DNA of 64,000 nucleotides from Plantago major (GCA_026545765.1 CM048839.1:58339677-58403676); one strand, 5' to 3'. Positions 1 through 12,173 are shown, numbered from the stretch's first letter. Notes: generated by a model from the sequence alone, not told the origin. Numbers and translations are program-made.

Positions 1-1143
1 TATTTGGCTAAACCGTGCTAATTGAAGGCAAAATGGTGTATTTTATATGCATCTACAAGATATGGAGTTCCAATGCCTCATATGGATGCTAGAAGTGAAG
101 CGGGAATGCCAAAATACCAAGAATTGGGGTCAAAAGGGCAAAACAGACATTCCAGAAGAATTGGCGACGCCAGTTTGTACGCCAGTAACTTTCTGTTTGG
201 TTTTGGCCCACACTGGCGACGCTAGTTTTCAAACTGGCGACGCCAGTTTCTTCTTTTCCATTATTCTGCAATTTTACTTAGAAGAAGTCAGACGTTTTTA
301 TTTTTAGACATTGATTCTATTGTAAAAAAAAAAAACACACTGGGCCCTAGATCTAAACCTAGTTGATAGAAAAAGCTCCACACATCCATACTTTAACATT
401 GATAACAATTTGGAGCTTGATTATGATTATTCATCGAAAGATTGATATCGAATCCCTGATTACTGTGGTGAATCTCTATTGTTTTATCTTATTCAATTCG
501 TTCTTACTCTGTTTCTCGAATTGTTTGAGCTTGCATGCGATTATCATTCTATTTATGTTAAACATGGGCAATATCTTGTATTCTTTCATCCTTGCTTCGA
601 TTATGAGTAGCTAAATCACTCCGAACATGGTAGTTGCATGATAGCTTTACGTATTCGCTTCTAGGGTTCGAAATCGTTCATATAGGTTAGGCTCGTTCAA
701 AGATCTTCGTAAAAACCGTTCAATTCAATACTCTCGTTCAAAGACTCTCTAAAATGTTTTGGTTAAGGATCGTGGATTTGACGACCCACGATTACTCTAG
801 TTCAAATACCTTCAAACTCGTTTGGTAAAGGTTGAATTGATAGTTTTGTGTACACCGACCGTGTGACAGTATGAACGTATCCCTAGAGCGAAAGCATTGC
901 TTGATCATAACTAATGTGTTCTTCCTACCTATTTCTTACAAACAACTACATTGTTAATTTCTGTTTTCTAGTTTTAAGAAGTACTCGAATTCAAACAAAC
1001 CAACATTGTTTCGCAAGTAACTGTTTGTTTTCAATCGTTGCGATAGCCTAATTGATTCCTTAGCGAACGACCTCATGGTTAGAATTGTCTATTTACAGCA
1101 ACTGCTTTCTACTTATTTCCTAAGTAGTAATTTGAGCATATCA
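1..1143 (+). repeat. Left (5') LTR of the Athila-like element, start outside window
   Basis: It matches the right LTR from 5482 onward. It ends in CATATCA a few bases before the primer binding site. Near 161-249 it holds three close copies of the self-complementary motif ACTGGCGACGCCAGT or near variants. The right LTR carries weaker versions of the same motif. Confidence 0.85.
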
Positions 1144-1147
1144 AATT

Positions 1148-1165
1148 TGGCGCCGCTGCCGGGGA
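1148..1165 (+). other. Primer binding site of the Athila-like element
   Basis: TGGCGCCGCTGCCGGGGA lies four bases after the LTR end. This is the Athila-type primer site, close to the form complementary to the 3' end of tRNA-Asp. It fixes the left LTR boundary and the plus orientation of the element. Confidence 0.8.
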
Positions 1166-1320
1166 GTCAATTCATATTGTAGCGGTTGATTGCGAATTTT
1201 TATTTGTTTGTTTTTCAGCCTGTTATTTTTTAAACTAACGGAAACTAAGAATCTTCGAGGTTTTTTATTGTGTAGACTCCACTACTGGTTTATGCTTGCA
1301 GGAGATCACAAGGAACACCT

Positions 1321-2203
1321 TTGCAACCCCTAGTGAACGAGATCGATAGACACATTCGTCTGCTCAGGAGACAGAACTTAGCATCAATCGAAATGGCAGG
1401 GAACGCAGAGATTAACCAACCAATTGCTGAGGTGCCTGAGATCACCTATGGAACCTACATGCAGCCTGGTGAGATTAAGGCCAGGAGGTCAGCTTTTGTG
1501 CTCTCTAATGAAGCCAGGAACATGGAGATCAAGGATTATCACTTCCATGACCTACCCAAGTACTATGGGATGGCTAATGAAGATGTGATCAGGTTCCTGA
1601 AAGAGTTTGAGGCATTGATTGCTAGGATCCCGCTTACCGTTGGGGAGATCACTGTTACTGGTGAGGAGATTAGGAAGAAGGTTTTTCCTATGTGCATGCA
1701 GGATAAGGCTAAGAGCTGGCTTCTGAACCAGCAGGAAGGGTCTTTCCGGACTTGGGATGAGCTTTACAGGCATTATGAACAAGTTCTATCCTGTAGAGAA
1801 GAATAGGCAGCTTAGGACCCAAATAGAGAAGTTCATGCAGATGAACGATGAGAGCTTCTACGAGGCTAGGGAACGGTTTCTGAATCTGCTTTCTCAGTGC
1901 CCTCACCACAGGATGAGTGAGAAGGATTTGTGCAGCAAGTTTTATGAGGGATTGGACTAGGAGGCACAGAATATGGTGGATATGACAGTTAATGGGACCA
2001 TAATTATAGCATCTCCAGCAATTTTGAATGAGGCCTTCGAGAAACTATCCGCTATCTCTCAGCTTAAGGGAACACGTGGAAGATCCAGGAGAGCAGAGGT
2101 GAAACTGGTGGAAGAGGCGCCGGGACCTAGTACCTGCGACCTGGCCGAACAGATCATGGAGATGAGGTTGCTTGCCAATGCTCAGCCCCGGAATCACAGG
2201 TAA
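1321..2203 (+). pseudogene. Athila-like gag region, broken
   Basis: Conceptual reading gives features of plant gypsy gag proteins: a region with KAKSWLLNQQ followed by ESFYEARERFLNLLSQCPHH, which resembles the Athila gag core of charged and aromatic residues before a CPHH motif. The usual gag function is the structural shell of the particle. It follows the primer site by about 155 bases. The region is broken in a few places and is best regarded as a fossil. The family assignment rests on motif resemblance only. Confidence 0.75.
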
Positions 2204-2532
2204 GTGAAAGGTGCAATCTGTGCGGCAATTTTGGGCATGGTGCCAGCATGTGTAGGCTTCCTGAGATTATGAATGAGAACCCTACTCCGGAGGTAGTCAA
2301 CTAGGTACAGACTAGACAGCAAGGGAAATACAGGGGGAACTAAGGTGGTAACACAGGAGGGCCCAGGATTTAAACTTTTAACCCGAACCATGCCAACTTG
2401 AGCTATGGCAATAACTTCTATGAGAATGCGCCACAGGAGCAACAGGTTCCGGTCCAGCAAGTTCCAGCACATAAGACTCAAGTTCAGCCTATGAGAGTGT
2501 AGGGTAATGTTGATCAGGAGATCCGTAATCAC

Positions 2533-3459
2533 ATGGAGAGGTCAAAAAGGTTCTGGGCAGAGGCACAGAAGAATCAGAGCAGGAATGACCAGAGGTTTGA
2601 CAATATTGAGCAGTTCCAGAGGCGGCTTGAGAAGACTCTAGGCGATTTGGTTAGGCATCTTCAGCAGAGAGAAAGGAGTAAACTTCTAGCTACCGTAGAG
2701 ACCAACAGTGTTCTTCCTGTGGAGGTATCTTTCGACAAGCCGGGAAGAGTGAAGACAGTTGTGACTACTTGTACCTGTGGACAGAACAAGGCGGTAGCCC
2801 AGGTTGAGCCACCACAGGTGACTAGGCCACAAGAAATAGTTGAGGTACAGGAAGTAGATGAGGTAGTTAAGTCCAGTGTTGTGACTCCAGTAGAGGAGGC
2901 GAGTGCAAAACTTGCTGTTCTTGTGGTTAAACCCACTGCTAGAGTGATCCAGAAAGCAGGTAAGAGCATCAGTGATGCCGACAGCTTCGACTTGGTAGTT
3001 GGGATAGGAAATTCTTCTGAGGTGACTGGCATTGTTGATACGGGAGCAGCAGTTAACCTGATGACTTTTGCGACCTATGAGGAGCTCAATTTGAAGGGTT
3101 TGGAACCCAGGAAATGCTTTGTCACATTGGCCAATGGATCAAGGAGCAAGTGCATGGGGGTTATCGAGGATGTTCCGGTTGAGCTTGATGGGGATACCTT
3201 TATGGCTGATTTTGTGGTTGTGGAGTTGACACGGGTCAAAGGCAAAGAGATGGAGAAGGATATGTTGCTACTCGGGCGACCGTTCATCAAGACCACTCGC
3301 ATGATTGTCAACCTTCACGCCTGTACCTGCACCATAGAGGTACATGGCAAGCAACGTGAGTTGCGAGCCACCACCACTCCACACTCACCCCTGCAGGTTG
3401 AAACCAGGAACTATATCAGTGCACACACAGGTCCCCTGTATACTTACTCTCCCCCATAG
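2533..3459 (+). CDS. Gag tail and aspartic protease reading frame of the Athila-like element
   Basis: This open stretch of 308 codons starts with a charged, probably coiled-coil region (about residues 1-60). A linker rich in Val, Glu and Thr leads to a retropepsin-like domain at about residues 150-280. The catalytic motif reads VDTGAAVNLM (Asp-Thr-Gly) and a later LLLGRPFIKT matches the second conserved part of retroviral-type proteases. In family members the protease cuts the gag-pol precursor. No polymerase follows it here, although in complete Athila elements reverse transcriptase would come next. It belongs to the retroelement, not to the host. Confidence 0.8.
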   Translation: MERSKRFWAEAQKNQSRNDQRFDNIEQFQRRLEKTLGDLVRHLQQRERSKLLATVETNSVLPVEVSFDKPGRVKTVVTTCTCGQNKAVAQVEPPQVTRPQEIVEVQEVDEVVKSSVVTPVEEASAKLAVLVVKPTARVIQKAGKSISDADSFDLVVGIGNSSEVTGIVDTGAAVNLMTFATYEELNLKGLEPRKCFVTLANGSRSKCMGVIEDVPVELDGDTFMADFVVVELTRVKGKEMEKDMLLLGRPFIKTTRMIVNLHACTCTIEVHGKQRELRATTTPHSPLQVETRNYISAHTGPLYTYSPP

Positions 3460-5357
3460 GGAATTAAGGGAGCTCAGAAGACCGGGAAGATCAAGTACCA
3501 TTGAATTTCACCCGGGAATGTCGAGCTAACGACTTTAAACAAATGCACTTTTATTTCCTTGCTTTAGACATTGTCCTTTTATATCGCATTTCATACTGTT
3601 GAACTGTTTACTTTACCGTTGAGACTATTTATCTACGACCTTAGACATTGCAGATGCCTTTACTGCTTTTGTTATTTATTCTCTTGCATGTTTGGGAGTA
3701 TAGAACCCTTGTACCAACACGAGGAAACTTGTGAAACTCTGAGTCGAGGCTTGGGGTTTCAATTTCGCGATGTGAAATTGACAAAGGTGCACACTTGTCT
3801 GAAGGGGAGAAAAGGAGGTGAACTTCCAGAGTACCCGTTAGACAACACGGAAGAATCTTGTACATGACTATAAAGCTACAACAGCAGGCAAGTCACTATA
3901 GCTCCCATTCTCTTTTCTTTTTAACTCTACGCTTGAGGACATGCTTGAGTTTAGGTTTGGGGAGGGGGAATGTGCTCTCTAGTGTCTTGTCTGCAATTTT
4001 TTCTGTTATCTGCATCTTTAGAGTTTTCCGTCTTTACTTCTATGTATTCTTTTCTATTGTGTGTTATGTGACCTTTCTCTGTTACAGTTTCTCTTCCATC
4101 TTTACTTCTATGTATTATGTTCTATTGTGTGTTATGTGACCTTTCTCTGTTACAGTTTTTTTGTCAGTCTAGGTCTAGTTAATTTAATTTTTCGTGGTGA
4201 GTCTGAGTCTTTTACCAAGTCCAACATCCTTTATAGATGATAAATCCACCTGCTGCTTACATTTTGTTTGATGATTAGCTGGAAGTAGGACAGTGTATTT
4301 TTAATCCTGCAAGGTCATTTCTCTTTTAAAAAGCAAGTTTGTTTAGCTCTTTGGTCCAAAAAAGCCTGTGAGGAGCCTAAGAGCCGATGAAAAAAATTTG
4401 TACCGGCAAATGTATTGTGTGATTTCCTGGGTTGTGCAAGTTTTTACATATTACTTGCGCCTTTTCATACTTATGTGTACTCAGTCTTGTTAGGGATGAC
4501 GAACGTCATGCTCTTTTTAAGCCCTTCCCCCTGTTCCAAGGAACAGGTTTGGGGAGAGAACTGTTATCTTGTGACTTATATGTGTTGTTTTGCGTTATTG
4601 CTGAAAAGCTTGTTTACTGCTCCCTAAGGCTTATTGATATTTGAATATCGGGGTGGATCTATTGTCTTCATTGATCACCGTTAGTCGTGTTAGGCGTGTT
4701 TCAAATACTACCTATATATTGGCGTGGTCTTAAAAAGCCATATGTCCATGAGGGATGATGGCACGTACACCAAACTGACATGCACAAAAGTGCGGACTTT
4801 CGGTAAAACAGACACCTGCAAAAAAAAAAAAAAAAAGAGATTAAAAGAGCCCAATGTGGCCATGCACTGAGTTCAGCGAAGTGTTACAAGATCTGATGTT
4901 GTTTTGAATTGAATAGGGGGAGCACTTTCAGCTTTTGTTTTCTGAAAAATTGAGTCGCCTGTCAAGTCCCTTTCGATCTAATGAGACGAGTACAAAAGCA
5001 TAAGATATTTTAGGCACCTTTGTGACGCAAGTCACCTTCCCAGTTTATTTTTGAGCTTATACCCCATTTGGATACTTCCAAGAGAGTGACAGATACACTG
5101 CATTAACCTTTGAGGGACTAGCGAGCTACACTTAAGTGCTATTTGTCTGGGAAACGATTGTGTTTGATTTTTTGTACACTGTTTTGCCAAAGTTGGTTTG
5201 ATGACGAAATTTTTGTATCTCGTGGACTTAATGTTTACAATGGTAGATTCGGTCACGTGGGACCTTGACTCTTTGTTTGTTTTCGTGGTTTGAGTCTAGT
5301 TTATGTCTAGGTTTATTTGTTTGCTCGAGGACAAGCAAAGGTTCGGTTTGGATTGTT
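3460..5357 (+). other. Non-coding 3' part of the Athila-like element
   Basis: No gene or conserved domain was recognised in these 1.9 kb. The stretch is T-rich and has several purine stretches after a CTTGAGGAC- or CTCGAGGAC-like motif (near 3940, 4540 and 5323), the last of which precedes the right LTR and is the likely polypurine tract. A 68-bp direct duplication lies at 4031-4157 and an A run at 4820-4835. Confidence 0.6.
4031..4157. repeat. 68-bp tandem duplication
   Basis: Two adjacent copies begin with TCTTTACTTCTATGTATT at 4031 and 4099 and both run to CTCTGTTACAGTTT. They differ by only a couple of bases, so the duplication is recent relative to the element. Confidence 0.85.
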
Positions 5358-6207
5358 TGATGAGTCAGTTTTATACCGTCTCATTTGGTCTTTTTTACCG
5401 CCTTTTTGTCATCCTTGTGTGTAGTTTTATTAGTTTTCCTAGAGTATTTTTACTTGTTTTGTTCTTTGTGTGTTTTGGAGGTATTTGGCTAAACCGTGCT
5501 AATTGAAGGTAAAATGGTGTATTTTATATGCATCTATAAGATATGGAGTTCAAATGCCTCGTATGGATGCTAGAAGTGGAGCGGGAAGGCCAAAATACCA
5601 AGAATTTGGATCAACAAGCGTCAAAAGGGCAAAACAGTCATTCCAGAAGAACTGGCAACGCCAGTAACTTTCTGTTCGGTTTTGGCCCAAACTGGTGACG
5701 CAAGTTTCTCTTTTCCGTTTTTCTGCGATTTTAGTTACAAGAAGTCAGACGTTTTTATTTTTAGGCAATGATTCTATTGTCAAAAAAAACACACTGGGCC
5801 CTAGATCTAAACCTAGTTGATAGAAAAAGCTCCACACATCCATACTTTGACATTGATAACAATTTGGAGCTTGATTTTGATTATTCATCGAAGGATTGAT
5901 ATTAAATCCCTTATTACTGTGGTAAATCTCTATTGTTTTATCTTATTTAATTCGTTCTTACTCTGTTTCTCGAATTGGTTGAGCATACATGCGATTATCA
6001 TTCTGTTTATCTTAAACATGGGCAATATCTTGTATTCTTTCATCCTTCTTCGATTATGTGTAGCTAAATCACTCCGAACATGGTAGTTGCGTGATAGCTT
6101 TGCGTATTCGCTTCTAGGGTTCGAAATCCTTCATATAGGTTAGGCTCGTTCAAAGATCTTCGTCACAACCCTTAAATTCAATACTCTCGTTCAAAGATTC
6201 TCAAAGA
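5358..6207 (+). repeat. Right (3') LTR of the Athila-like element, incomplete
   Basis: It begins TGATGAGTCAG right after a polypurine-like stretch, and from 5482 it follows the sequence at the window start. It stops matching near 6207, where the unrelated tandem array begins, so only about two thirds of the LTR is present. Confidence 0.8.
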
Positions 6208-7383
6208 TTTTTTTTCACATACGAAATAACAATTTTGTGACAGAAAAGATGTATCAGGTGTTCATCATAAACTTAGTTGTTTTGATCTTTCATATCCTTT
6301 TTTTCCCCTTGCTTTTGTAAGGAATTTAATATCTTGATTCATGTGATTATCGCATCATGTTGTTTCTTCTTACAACTATATCATTCACCAACCAAATATT
6401 AGTTGTATCTGGTTAACAGATCGTTTGTGAGGAATAAGAAGGACGTATTGCACAACGCCATTTTATTTTTAGCGATGCAGTGCTTCCCTGGGTAGCGACG
6501 GGTCAGTGCAAATAATGAAAACCCTAATTGCCTTAAGGACAAAATAAGAAATAGCTCCATCGACTTGGAATTAGAAATTGGAGTTAAGATGGGTATTTTT
6601 CACTTTTCTGATAAAAATTTATAATGACAACCAAGTTTAGAATTATATATTTTACAATCATCTCTCTTTCCCACACGTGTATTTTTATTAACAAATTCTT
6701 GTCCGAGACTCTCTCTCACTCTCCCTCTCTCCCTCCGTCTCTATACCAATACAAATACATGATATTATCGGTGAGAAAAGGGTAAATTCGCACAATATCT
6801 CTTTTGCTTTGTCTTTCCTTCTCCCTTTCAATTTGTAAAACTATGATTTGTTAAGTGAAGTGTTGATATTATGAATAAAATGTACTTTTCTTTTGTTTAT
6901 AAAATGCATCGACATTTCTAAGCAAACCTCTGGTGTTCTCATCAATAATTAATATTTATCCTTCTTTTCTTTTTTTATCTTTCGAATTGTTGGTCTCTCA
7001 TGTGACTTAATCATTTTTACTTTTTATGCACTTCCCCCTCTCCCCCCTCTTTCTCTCATATCAAACGAAATAAATGACACCAATATCAATACTTGATACT
7101 TCTCTAACCGGGTGAGAAATGTTTGAAGTTCACATAAATCTCCTATGTATAGTCCCCCCCCGCGCCCCAGATTCTGCGACCCGATAGCAACTTGTCGTGT
7201 TTGCACTTACGGAAAGAATCTTGACATCGTTTTCATCGTTGATCTCTTAAATGTTATTTTATGTGTGTTGTACCCTTTTTTAACATTTAACTTTTTATGC
7301 TTCATTATATTTCCTTCCATGTTGTAGCCCCAATATAGTTATATGTTTGGAATTTGTTTTTTAAATTAAATCTCACTTGTGAT

Positions 7384-7386
<3 letters not shown>

Positions 7387-7450
<64 letters not shown>
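7387..7450. repeat. (CT)n microsatellite, unit A
   Basis: About 32 uninterrupted CT repeats. The same position in other units also has CT repeats of different length. Confidence 0.95.
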
Positions 7451-7453
<3 letters not shown>

Positions 7454-9032
7454 CATATGATTTGGCTTGGGTATGGCCCCTTGTGACTTCCCAATAGATG
7501 TTCTTCACATCCACATTAGTTGTACCTGGGTCGGTACTTAAGTAAAGTCAAACCCACATAAATCATTCATTTGTAATTAATTTTATATATTTGTATCCTT
7601 ATACTTTTTACTTAAATGTAAATGCAGAAGATTAAATATTTACAAATTCACACAACCAAGCTCATGTGTGATGTTATGGCAAGAGCCTCCTTAAGTAGGG
7701 TCTCAGATTTTAGTCTTGTGGATTTAAAAAACATTGTAGTGTATATATATCTCGACAAGGTTTAGAAATATCAAGAGAGCATTATATAATGTTACAAGTG
7801 TGTTTAACAATCTCAAGTGATGTTTATTTTATATCAACAAGGCTAAAACTAGAGTACTCACTTAAGTGAACTCAAGTTCATAACCACTTAAACAAACAAT
7901 TGTCGGTTCTACAAATGTACATGTTTCGCTTCATTTTGTTTAGAACCAAAATTTATACATCCAAACATTGTTATTTCAATTGGTAAAAACTTTGAGTTCA
8001 CTTAAGTACGGTCTCAAATTTGCGTCTTGTTGAGATAATAAAACATGGCTAATGTACCCATGTATGTATCAAATACTTTGTTCATGTTGGATTTGAAATA
8101 TGTATTCCTAACGGTGCCCTCTCATCTCAATATAATTGAACTATTGTTTTAGTACTATTGACTTATTTTGTTTTCTTGTAATTTTGACAAAATGGCTTTA
8201 GAGAGAATTTTTAGTATGGGAAGTTTTTGGATGGTGTATCTCGGTGGAAGATGGTGTTTGGGGGGGGGGGGGGTTGTTGGAGTGGAGTTTTATACCTTAT
8301 AAACATCTCTTATGCTCTTTGTATCTTTGTGAAAGTATATTAATAAAAAAAAATTGCAGATTTTGGAGGGGAGAAAAGAGAGTGCTCGGTTCTATAAACG
8401 TATATGTTTTGCTTCATTTTATTTCGAACCAAAATTTGCACATCCAGACGTTATTCCAATTGTTAAAGAGCTTGATTTCACTTAAGTAAAATCTCATATT
8501 TGTGTCTTGTTGATATAATAAAACATGGCTAATGTACCCATGTAAGTATGAAATACTTTTTAAACAAGTTCATGTCGGATTTGAAATATGTCTTCCTAAA
8601 GGTGCCCTCTCATCTCAATCTAATTGAACTATTGTTTTAGTACTATTGACTTTTTTTTTTCTTGTAATTTGAACAAAATGGCTTTAGAGGGAAGTTTTAG
8701 TATCGGAAGTTTTTGGATGGTGTATCGGTTCGATTGGCCTCGGTGGAAGATGGTGTTGGGGGGGGGGGGGTGTTGGAGTGGAGTAGTATACCTTATGAAC
8801 ATCTCTTATGCTCTTTGTATCTTTGTGAAAATATATTAATAATGTTTTTTGCAGATTTTAGAGGCGAAAAAAGAGAGTGCTCGGTTCTATAAATGTATAT
8901 GTTTCGCTTCATTTTGTTTCGAACCAAAATTTGCACATCCAGACGTTATTTCAATTGGTAAAGAGTTTGATTTCACTTAAGTAAGATCTCATATTTGTGT
9001 CTTGTTGATATAATAAAACATGGCTAATGTAC

Positions 9033-9460
9033 GGCAAAAAAAATTTTTTGGTACACTATAATGTTACAGTGCCACTTTGGGTACGCTACATTGACATCGT
9101 CCAATTTGGGTACACTTTATAACAACCCGTCCAATTGAGGTACGATTTTCAATTTTCCGGCCAGTCGTCCAATTTTCCGGCCAATTGACCCTATTTTGAC
9201 TATTCTCGGACACGTGTCACTCCCAGATTAAATCTAGGTTCAAAATTTAAAAAAAAAAGAAAAATAATTTTAAAAATTATCAAAAAAAATTTAAATTAGA
9301 AAAAATATATTTCCAAATAAAAAAAAGAAAAATAAAAAAAATAATTTCGAAATATGTTTTTAATTTTTCTAATATATTTCCAAATTAAAAAAATAATTTC
9401 CAAATAAAAAAATAAAAAATATATTTCCAAATAAAAAAATATATATTTCCAAATAAAAAA
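9033..9460. repeat. Foreign 428-bp segment between 72-bp direct repeats
   Basis: The bases 8961-9032 and 9461-9532 are nearly identical (72 bp, spaced exactly 500 bp). The segment between them does not match the other subunits. It has several GGGTACACT- or GGGTACGCT-like motifs in its first 130 bases and a very AT-rich second half. The surrounding subunits also repeat about every 480-500 bp, so this looks like replaced subunit content rather than a plain insertion with an unusually long target duplication. Confidence 0.55.
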
Positions 9461-9970
9461 AAGAGTTTGTTTTCACTTAAGTAAGATCTCATATTTGTGT
9501 CTTGTTGATATAATAAAACATGGCTAATGTACCCATGTAAGTATGAAATACTTTTTAAACAAGATAATGTCGGATATGAAATATGTCTTCCTAAAGGTGC
9601 CCTCTCATCTCCGTCCAATTGAACTCTTGTTTAGTACTACTGACTTATTTTGTTTTCTTGTAATGTTGATAAAGTGTTTTTAGAGAGAATTTTTAATACG
9701 AGAAGTTTTTTGATAGTGTATCGGTTCGATTGGTCTCTGTAGAAAGATCATGTTAGGGGGTTTGGAGTGGAGTATAGTAATTTTTTTTTGGCCAATTTAT
9801 ACTATCAACATCATGATTTATTTCCATTTATTACAATATGAATCTCATTTCCTTTTAATTTGATTTACAAATTAAATGTTAATTTTTAACATTCTATTTT
9901 AAAACTTAACCTTGATTTAGAGTGATTGATTAAATGGACACTCATCCAGTGAAGATGGGACTGAGTGAGG

Positions 9971-10483
9971 AGATACAGAACCGTTGCATTGCAACAGAGG
10001 CGGTGCTTCCATGGTTTCCACAGTTTGGTGGTAGAAAGAAAATCCATCATAGAATCGTGCCAAGTAATTTTTTTCACATATGAAATAACAATTTTGTTGC
10101 AGAAAAGATGTATCAGGTGTTAATCATAAACTTAGTTGTTTTGATCTTTCTTATCCTTTTTTCCCCTTGTTTTTGTAAGAAATTTAATATCTTGATTCAT
10201 ATGATTATCGCATCATGTTGTTTCTTCTTACAATTATATCATTCACCAACCAAATATTTGTTGTATCTGGTTGAGATATCGTTTGTGAGGAATAAGAAGG
10301 AGGAATTGTACAACGGCATATTATTTTTAGCGATGCAGTGCTTCACTGGATGGCGGCGGGTTAGAGCAAAAAATGAAAACCCGAATTTCCTTGAGGATAA
10401 AATAGGAAATTGCTCTATCGACTTGGAATTAGAAATTGGAGTTATAACTGGTATTTTTCACTTTTCTAATAAAAATTTATAAC
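9971..10483 (+). pseudogene. Unrecognised gene-like block with exon-intron look (unit B copy)
   Basis: I do not recognise the product. The plus strand reads openly over [20 protein letters not shown] and a short basic stretch, up to a GTAATTTTT donor-like site near 10063. A TTGTTGCAG acceptor-like site near 10100 is followed by a hydrophobic open stretch starting [14 protein letters not shown] later open stretch (about 10290-10483) contains KIGNCSIDLELEIGV. Equivalent blocks lie at 34959-35477 and 38112-38624, and a diverged one near 39550. Copies differ in small indels, so at least some are decayed. Splice-like boundaries are inferred from sequence alone. Confidence 0.4.
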
Positions 10484-11252
10484 AACAACCAAGTTTAGAA
10501 TTAGATATTTTACAATCATCTCTCTTTCCCACACGTGTATTTTTATTAACAAATTCTTGTCCGAGATTCTCTCTCACTCTCCCTCTCTCCCTCCGTCTCT
10601 ATACCAATACAAATACATGATATTATCGTTGAGAAAAGGGTAAATTAGCTCAATATCTCTTTTGCTTTGTCTTTCCTTCTCCCTTTCAATTTTTAAAACT
10701 ATGATTTGTTAAGTGAAGTGTTGATATTGTGAATAAAATGTACTTTTCTTTTGTTTATAAAATGCATCGACATTTCTAAGCAAACCTCTGATGTTCTAGT
10801 CGAGAATTAATATTTATCCTTCTTTTCTTTTTTTCTTCTTTCGAATTGTTGGCCTCTCATGTGACATAAACATTTTTACTTTTTATGCACTCCCCACCCC
10901 CCCCCCCCCTCGTTCTCTCATATCAAAAGAAATAAATGACACCAATATCAATACTTGATACTTCTCTAACCGGGTGAGAAATGCTTAAAGCTCAAAAAAA
11001 TCTCCTATGTATAGTCCCCCCCCCCCCCGCGCCCCCCAGATTCTGCGACCCGATAGCAACATGTCGTGGTTGCACTTACAGAAAGAATCTTGACATCGTT
11101 TTCATCGTTGACCTCTTAAATGTTATTTTATGTGTGTTGTACCCTTGTTTTAAATTTAACTTTTTATGCTTCATTATATTACCTTCCATCTTATAGCCCC
11201 AATATAGTTATAGGTTTGGAATTTGTTTATTAAATTAAATCTAACTTGTGAT

Positions 11253-11255
<3 letters not shown>

Positions 11256-11327
<72 letters not shown>
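11256..11327. repeat. (CT)n microsatellite, unit B first
   Basis: About 36 CT repeats, followed by a partial duplication of the segment that normally precedes the CT tract. Confidence 0.95.
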
Positions 11328-11328
<1 letters not shown>

Positions 11329-11636
11329 AATGACACCAATATCAATACTTCATACTTCTCTAACCGGGTGAGAAATGTTTAAAGTTCACATAAATCTCCA
11401 ATGTATAGTCCCCCCACCCCGCCGCGCGCCCCAAGATTCTGCGACCCGATAGCAACATGTCGTGTTTGCACTTACTGAAAGAATCTTGACATCATTTTCA
11501 TGGTTGATCTCTTAAATGTTATTTTGTGTGTTGTACCCTTTTTTCCATTTAACTTTTTATGCTTCATTATATTACCTTCAATGTTGTAGCCCCAATATAG
11601 TTATATGTTTGGAATTTGTTTCTTAAATTAAATCAA

Positions 11637-11697
<61 letters not shown>
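11637..11697. repeat. (CT)n microsatellite, unit B second
   Basis: About 30 CT repeats with one interruption near the start. Confidence 0.95.
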
Positions 11698-11700
<3 letters not shown>

Positions 11701-12173
11701 TTTACCATATGATTTGGCTCGGGTATGGCCCCTTGTGACTTCCCAATAGATGTTCTTTACATCCACATTACTTGTACCTGGGGCGGTACTTAAGTAAACT
11801 TAAACCCACTTAAATCATTCATTTGTAATTAATTATATATATTTGTATCCTTATACTTTTTTCTTAAATGTAAGGCAGAAGATTAAATATTTACAAATTC
11901 ACACAACCAAGCTCATGTGTGATGTTATAACTAGAGCTTGCTTAAGTAGGGTCTCAGATTTGAGTCTTGTGGATGTAAAAAACATTGTAGGTTATATATA
12001 TCTCGGCAAGGTTTAGAAATATCAAGAGAGTATTATATAATGTTGCAAGTGGGTTTAACTGTAAAATCCCGAAAATTTTATTGGACCGCCTATTTAAATT
12101 TATTTTAGAGACGAGAAATTATTTGGAGTCGAGTCGCTATACGGGATTTTAATCGCCATTCTTTTATGGGTTG

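Larger units (their letters stand above)
1..6207 (+). mobile_element. Athila-like Ty3/gypsy element without RT or integrase, incomplete
   Basis: The window opens inside the left LTR. The same sequence reappears at 5482, and the right LTR starts at 5358, so about 124 bases of the left LTR lie outside the window and the full LTR is near 1.27 kb. Parts in order: LTR, a primer site of the TGGCGCC type used by Athila elements, an Athila-like gag region, an aspartic protease, about 1.9 kb of non-coding DNA, a polypurine-like stretch and the second LTR. No reverse transcriptase, RNase H or integrase motif is visible, so it would depend on a helper element. The right side is incomplete where it meets the tandem array. 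Gag is broken in a few places. The two LTRs differ by very roughly 5 percent by eye, suggesting an insertion some millions of years old. Confidence 0.8.
6208..9970. repeat. Array unit A
   Basis: The unit lacks its first part, which was lost where the Athila-like element abuts it, and starts inside the intron-like segment before GATGTATCAGG. It has one CT microsatellite (7387-7450) and four starts of the 480-500 bp subunit (CTTGTTGA... near 8027, 8506, 9001 and 9501). The third subunit has foreign content. No gene was recognised. Confidence 0.75.
9971..12059. repeat. Array unit B, left part
   Basis: It starts with the gene-like block and runs to the TTAAC target site of the solo LTR at 12055-12059. 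It holds two CT microsatellites because the segment with AATGACACCAATATCAATAC and the C run is duplicated (about 10930 and 11330). The unit resumes at 33654. Confidence 0.75.

Noticed and set aside
7305-7514. Open frame made of repeating Arg-Glu
   Set aside because: It is a translation of the CT microsatellite, not a gene. The same applies to 40354-40596.
8244-8839. Open frames over the AAATGGCTTTAGAGAGAA subunits
   Set aside because: They run through G runs of differing length, so the frame changes between copies. Coding is unlikely.
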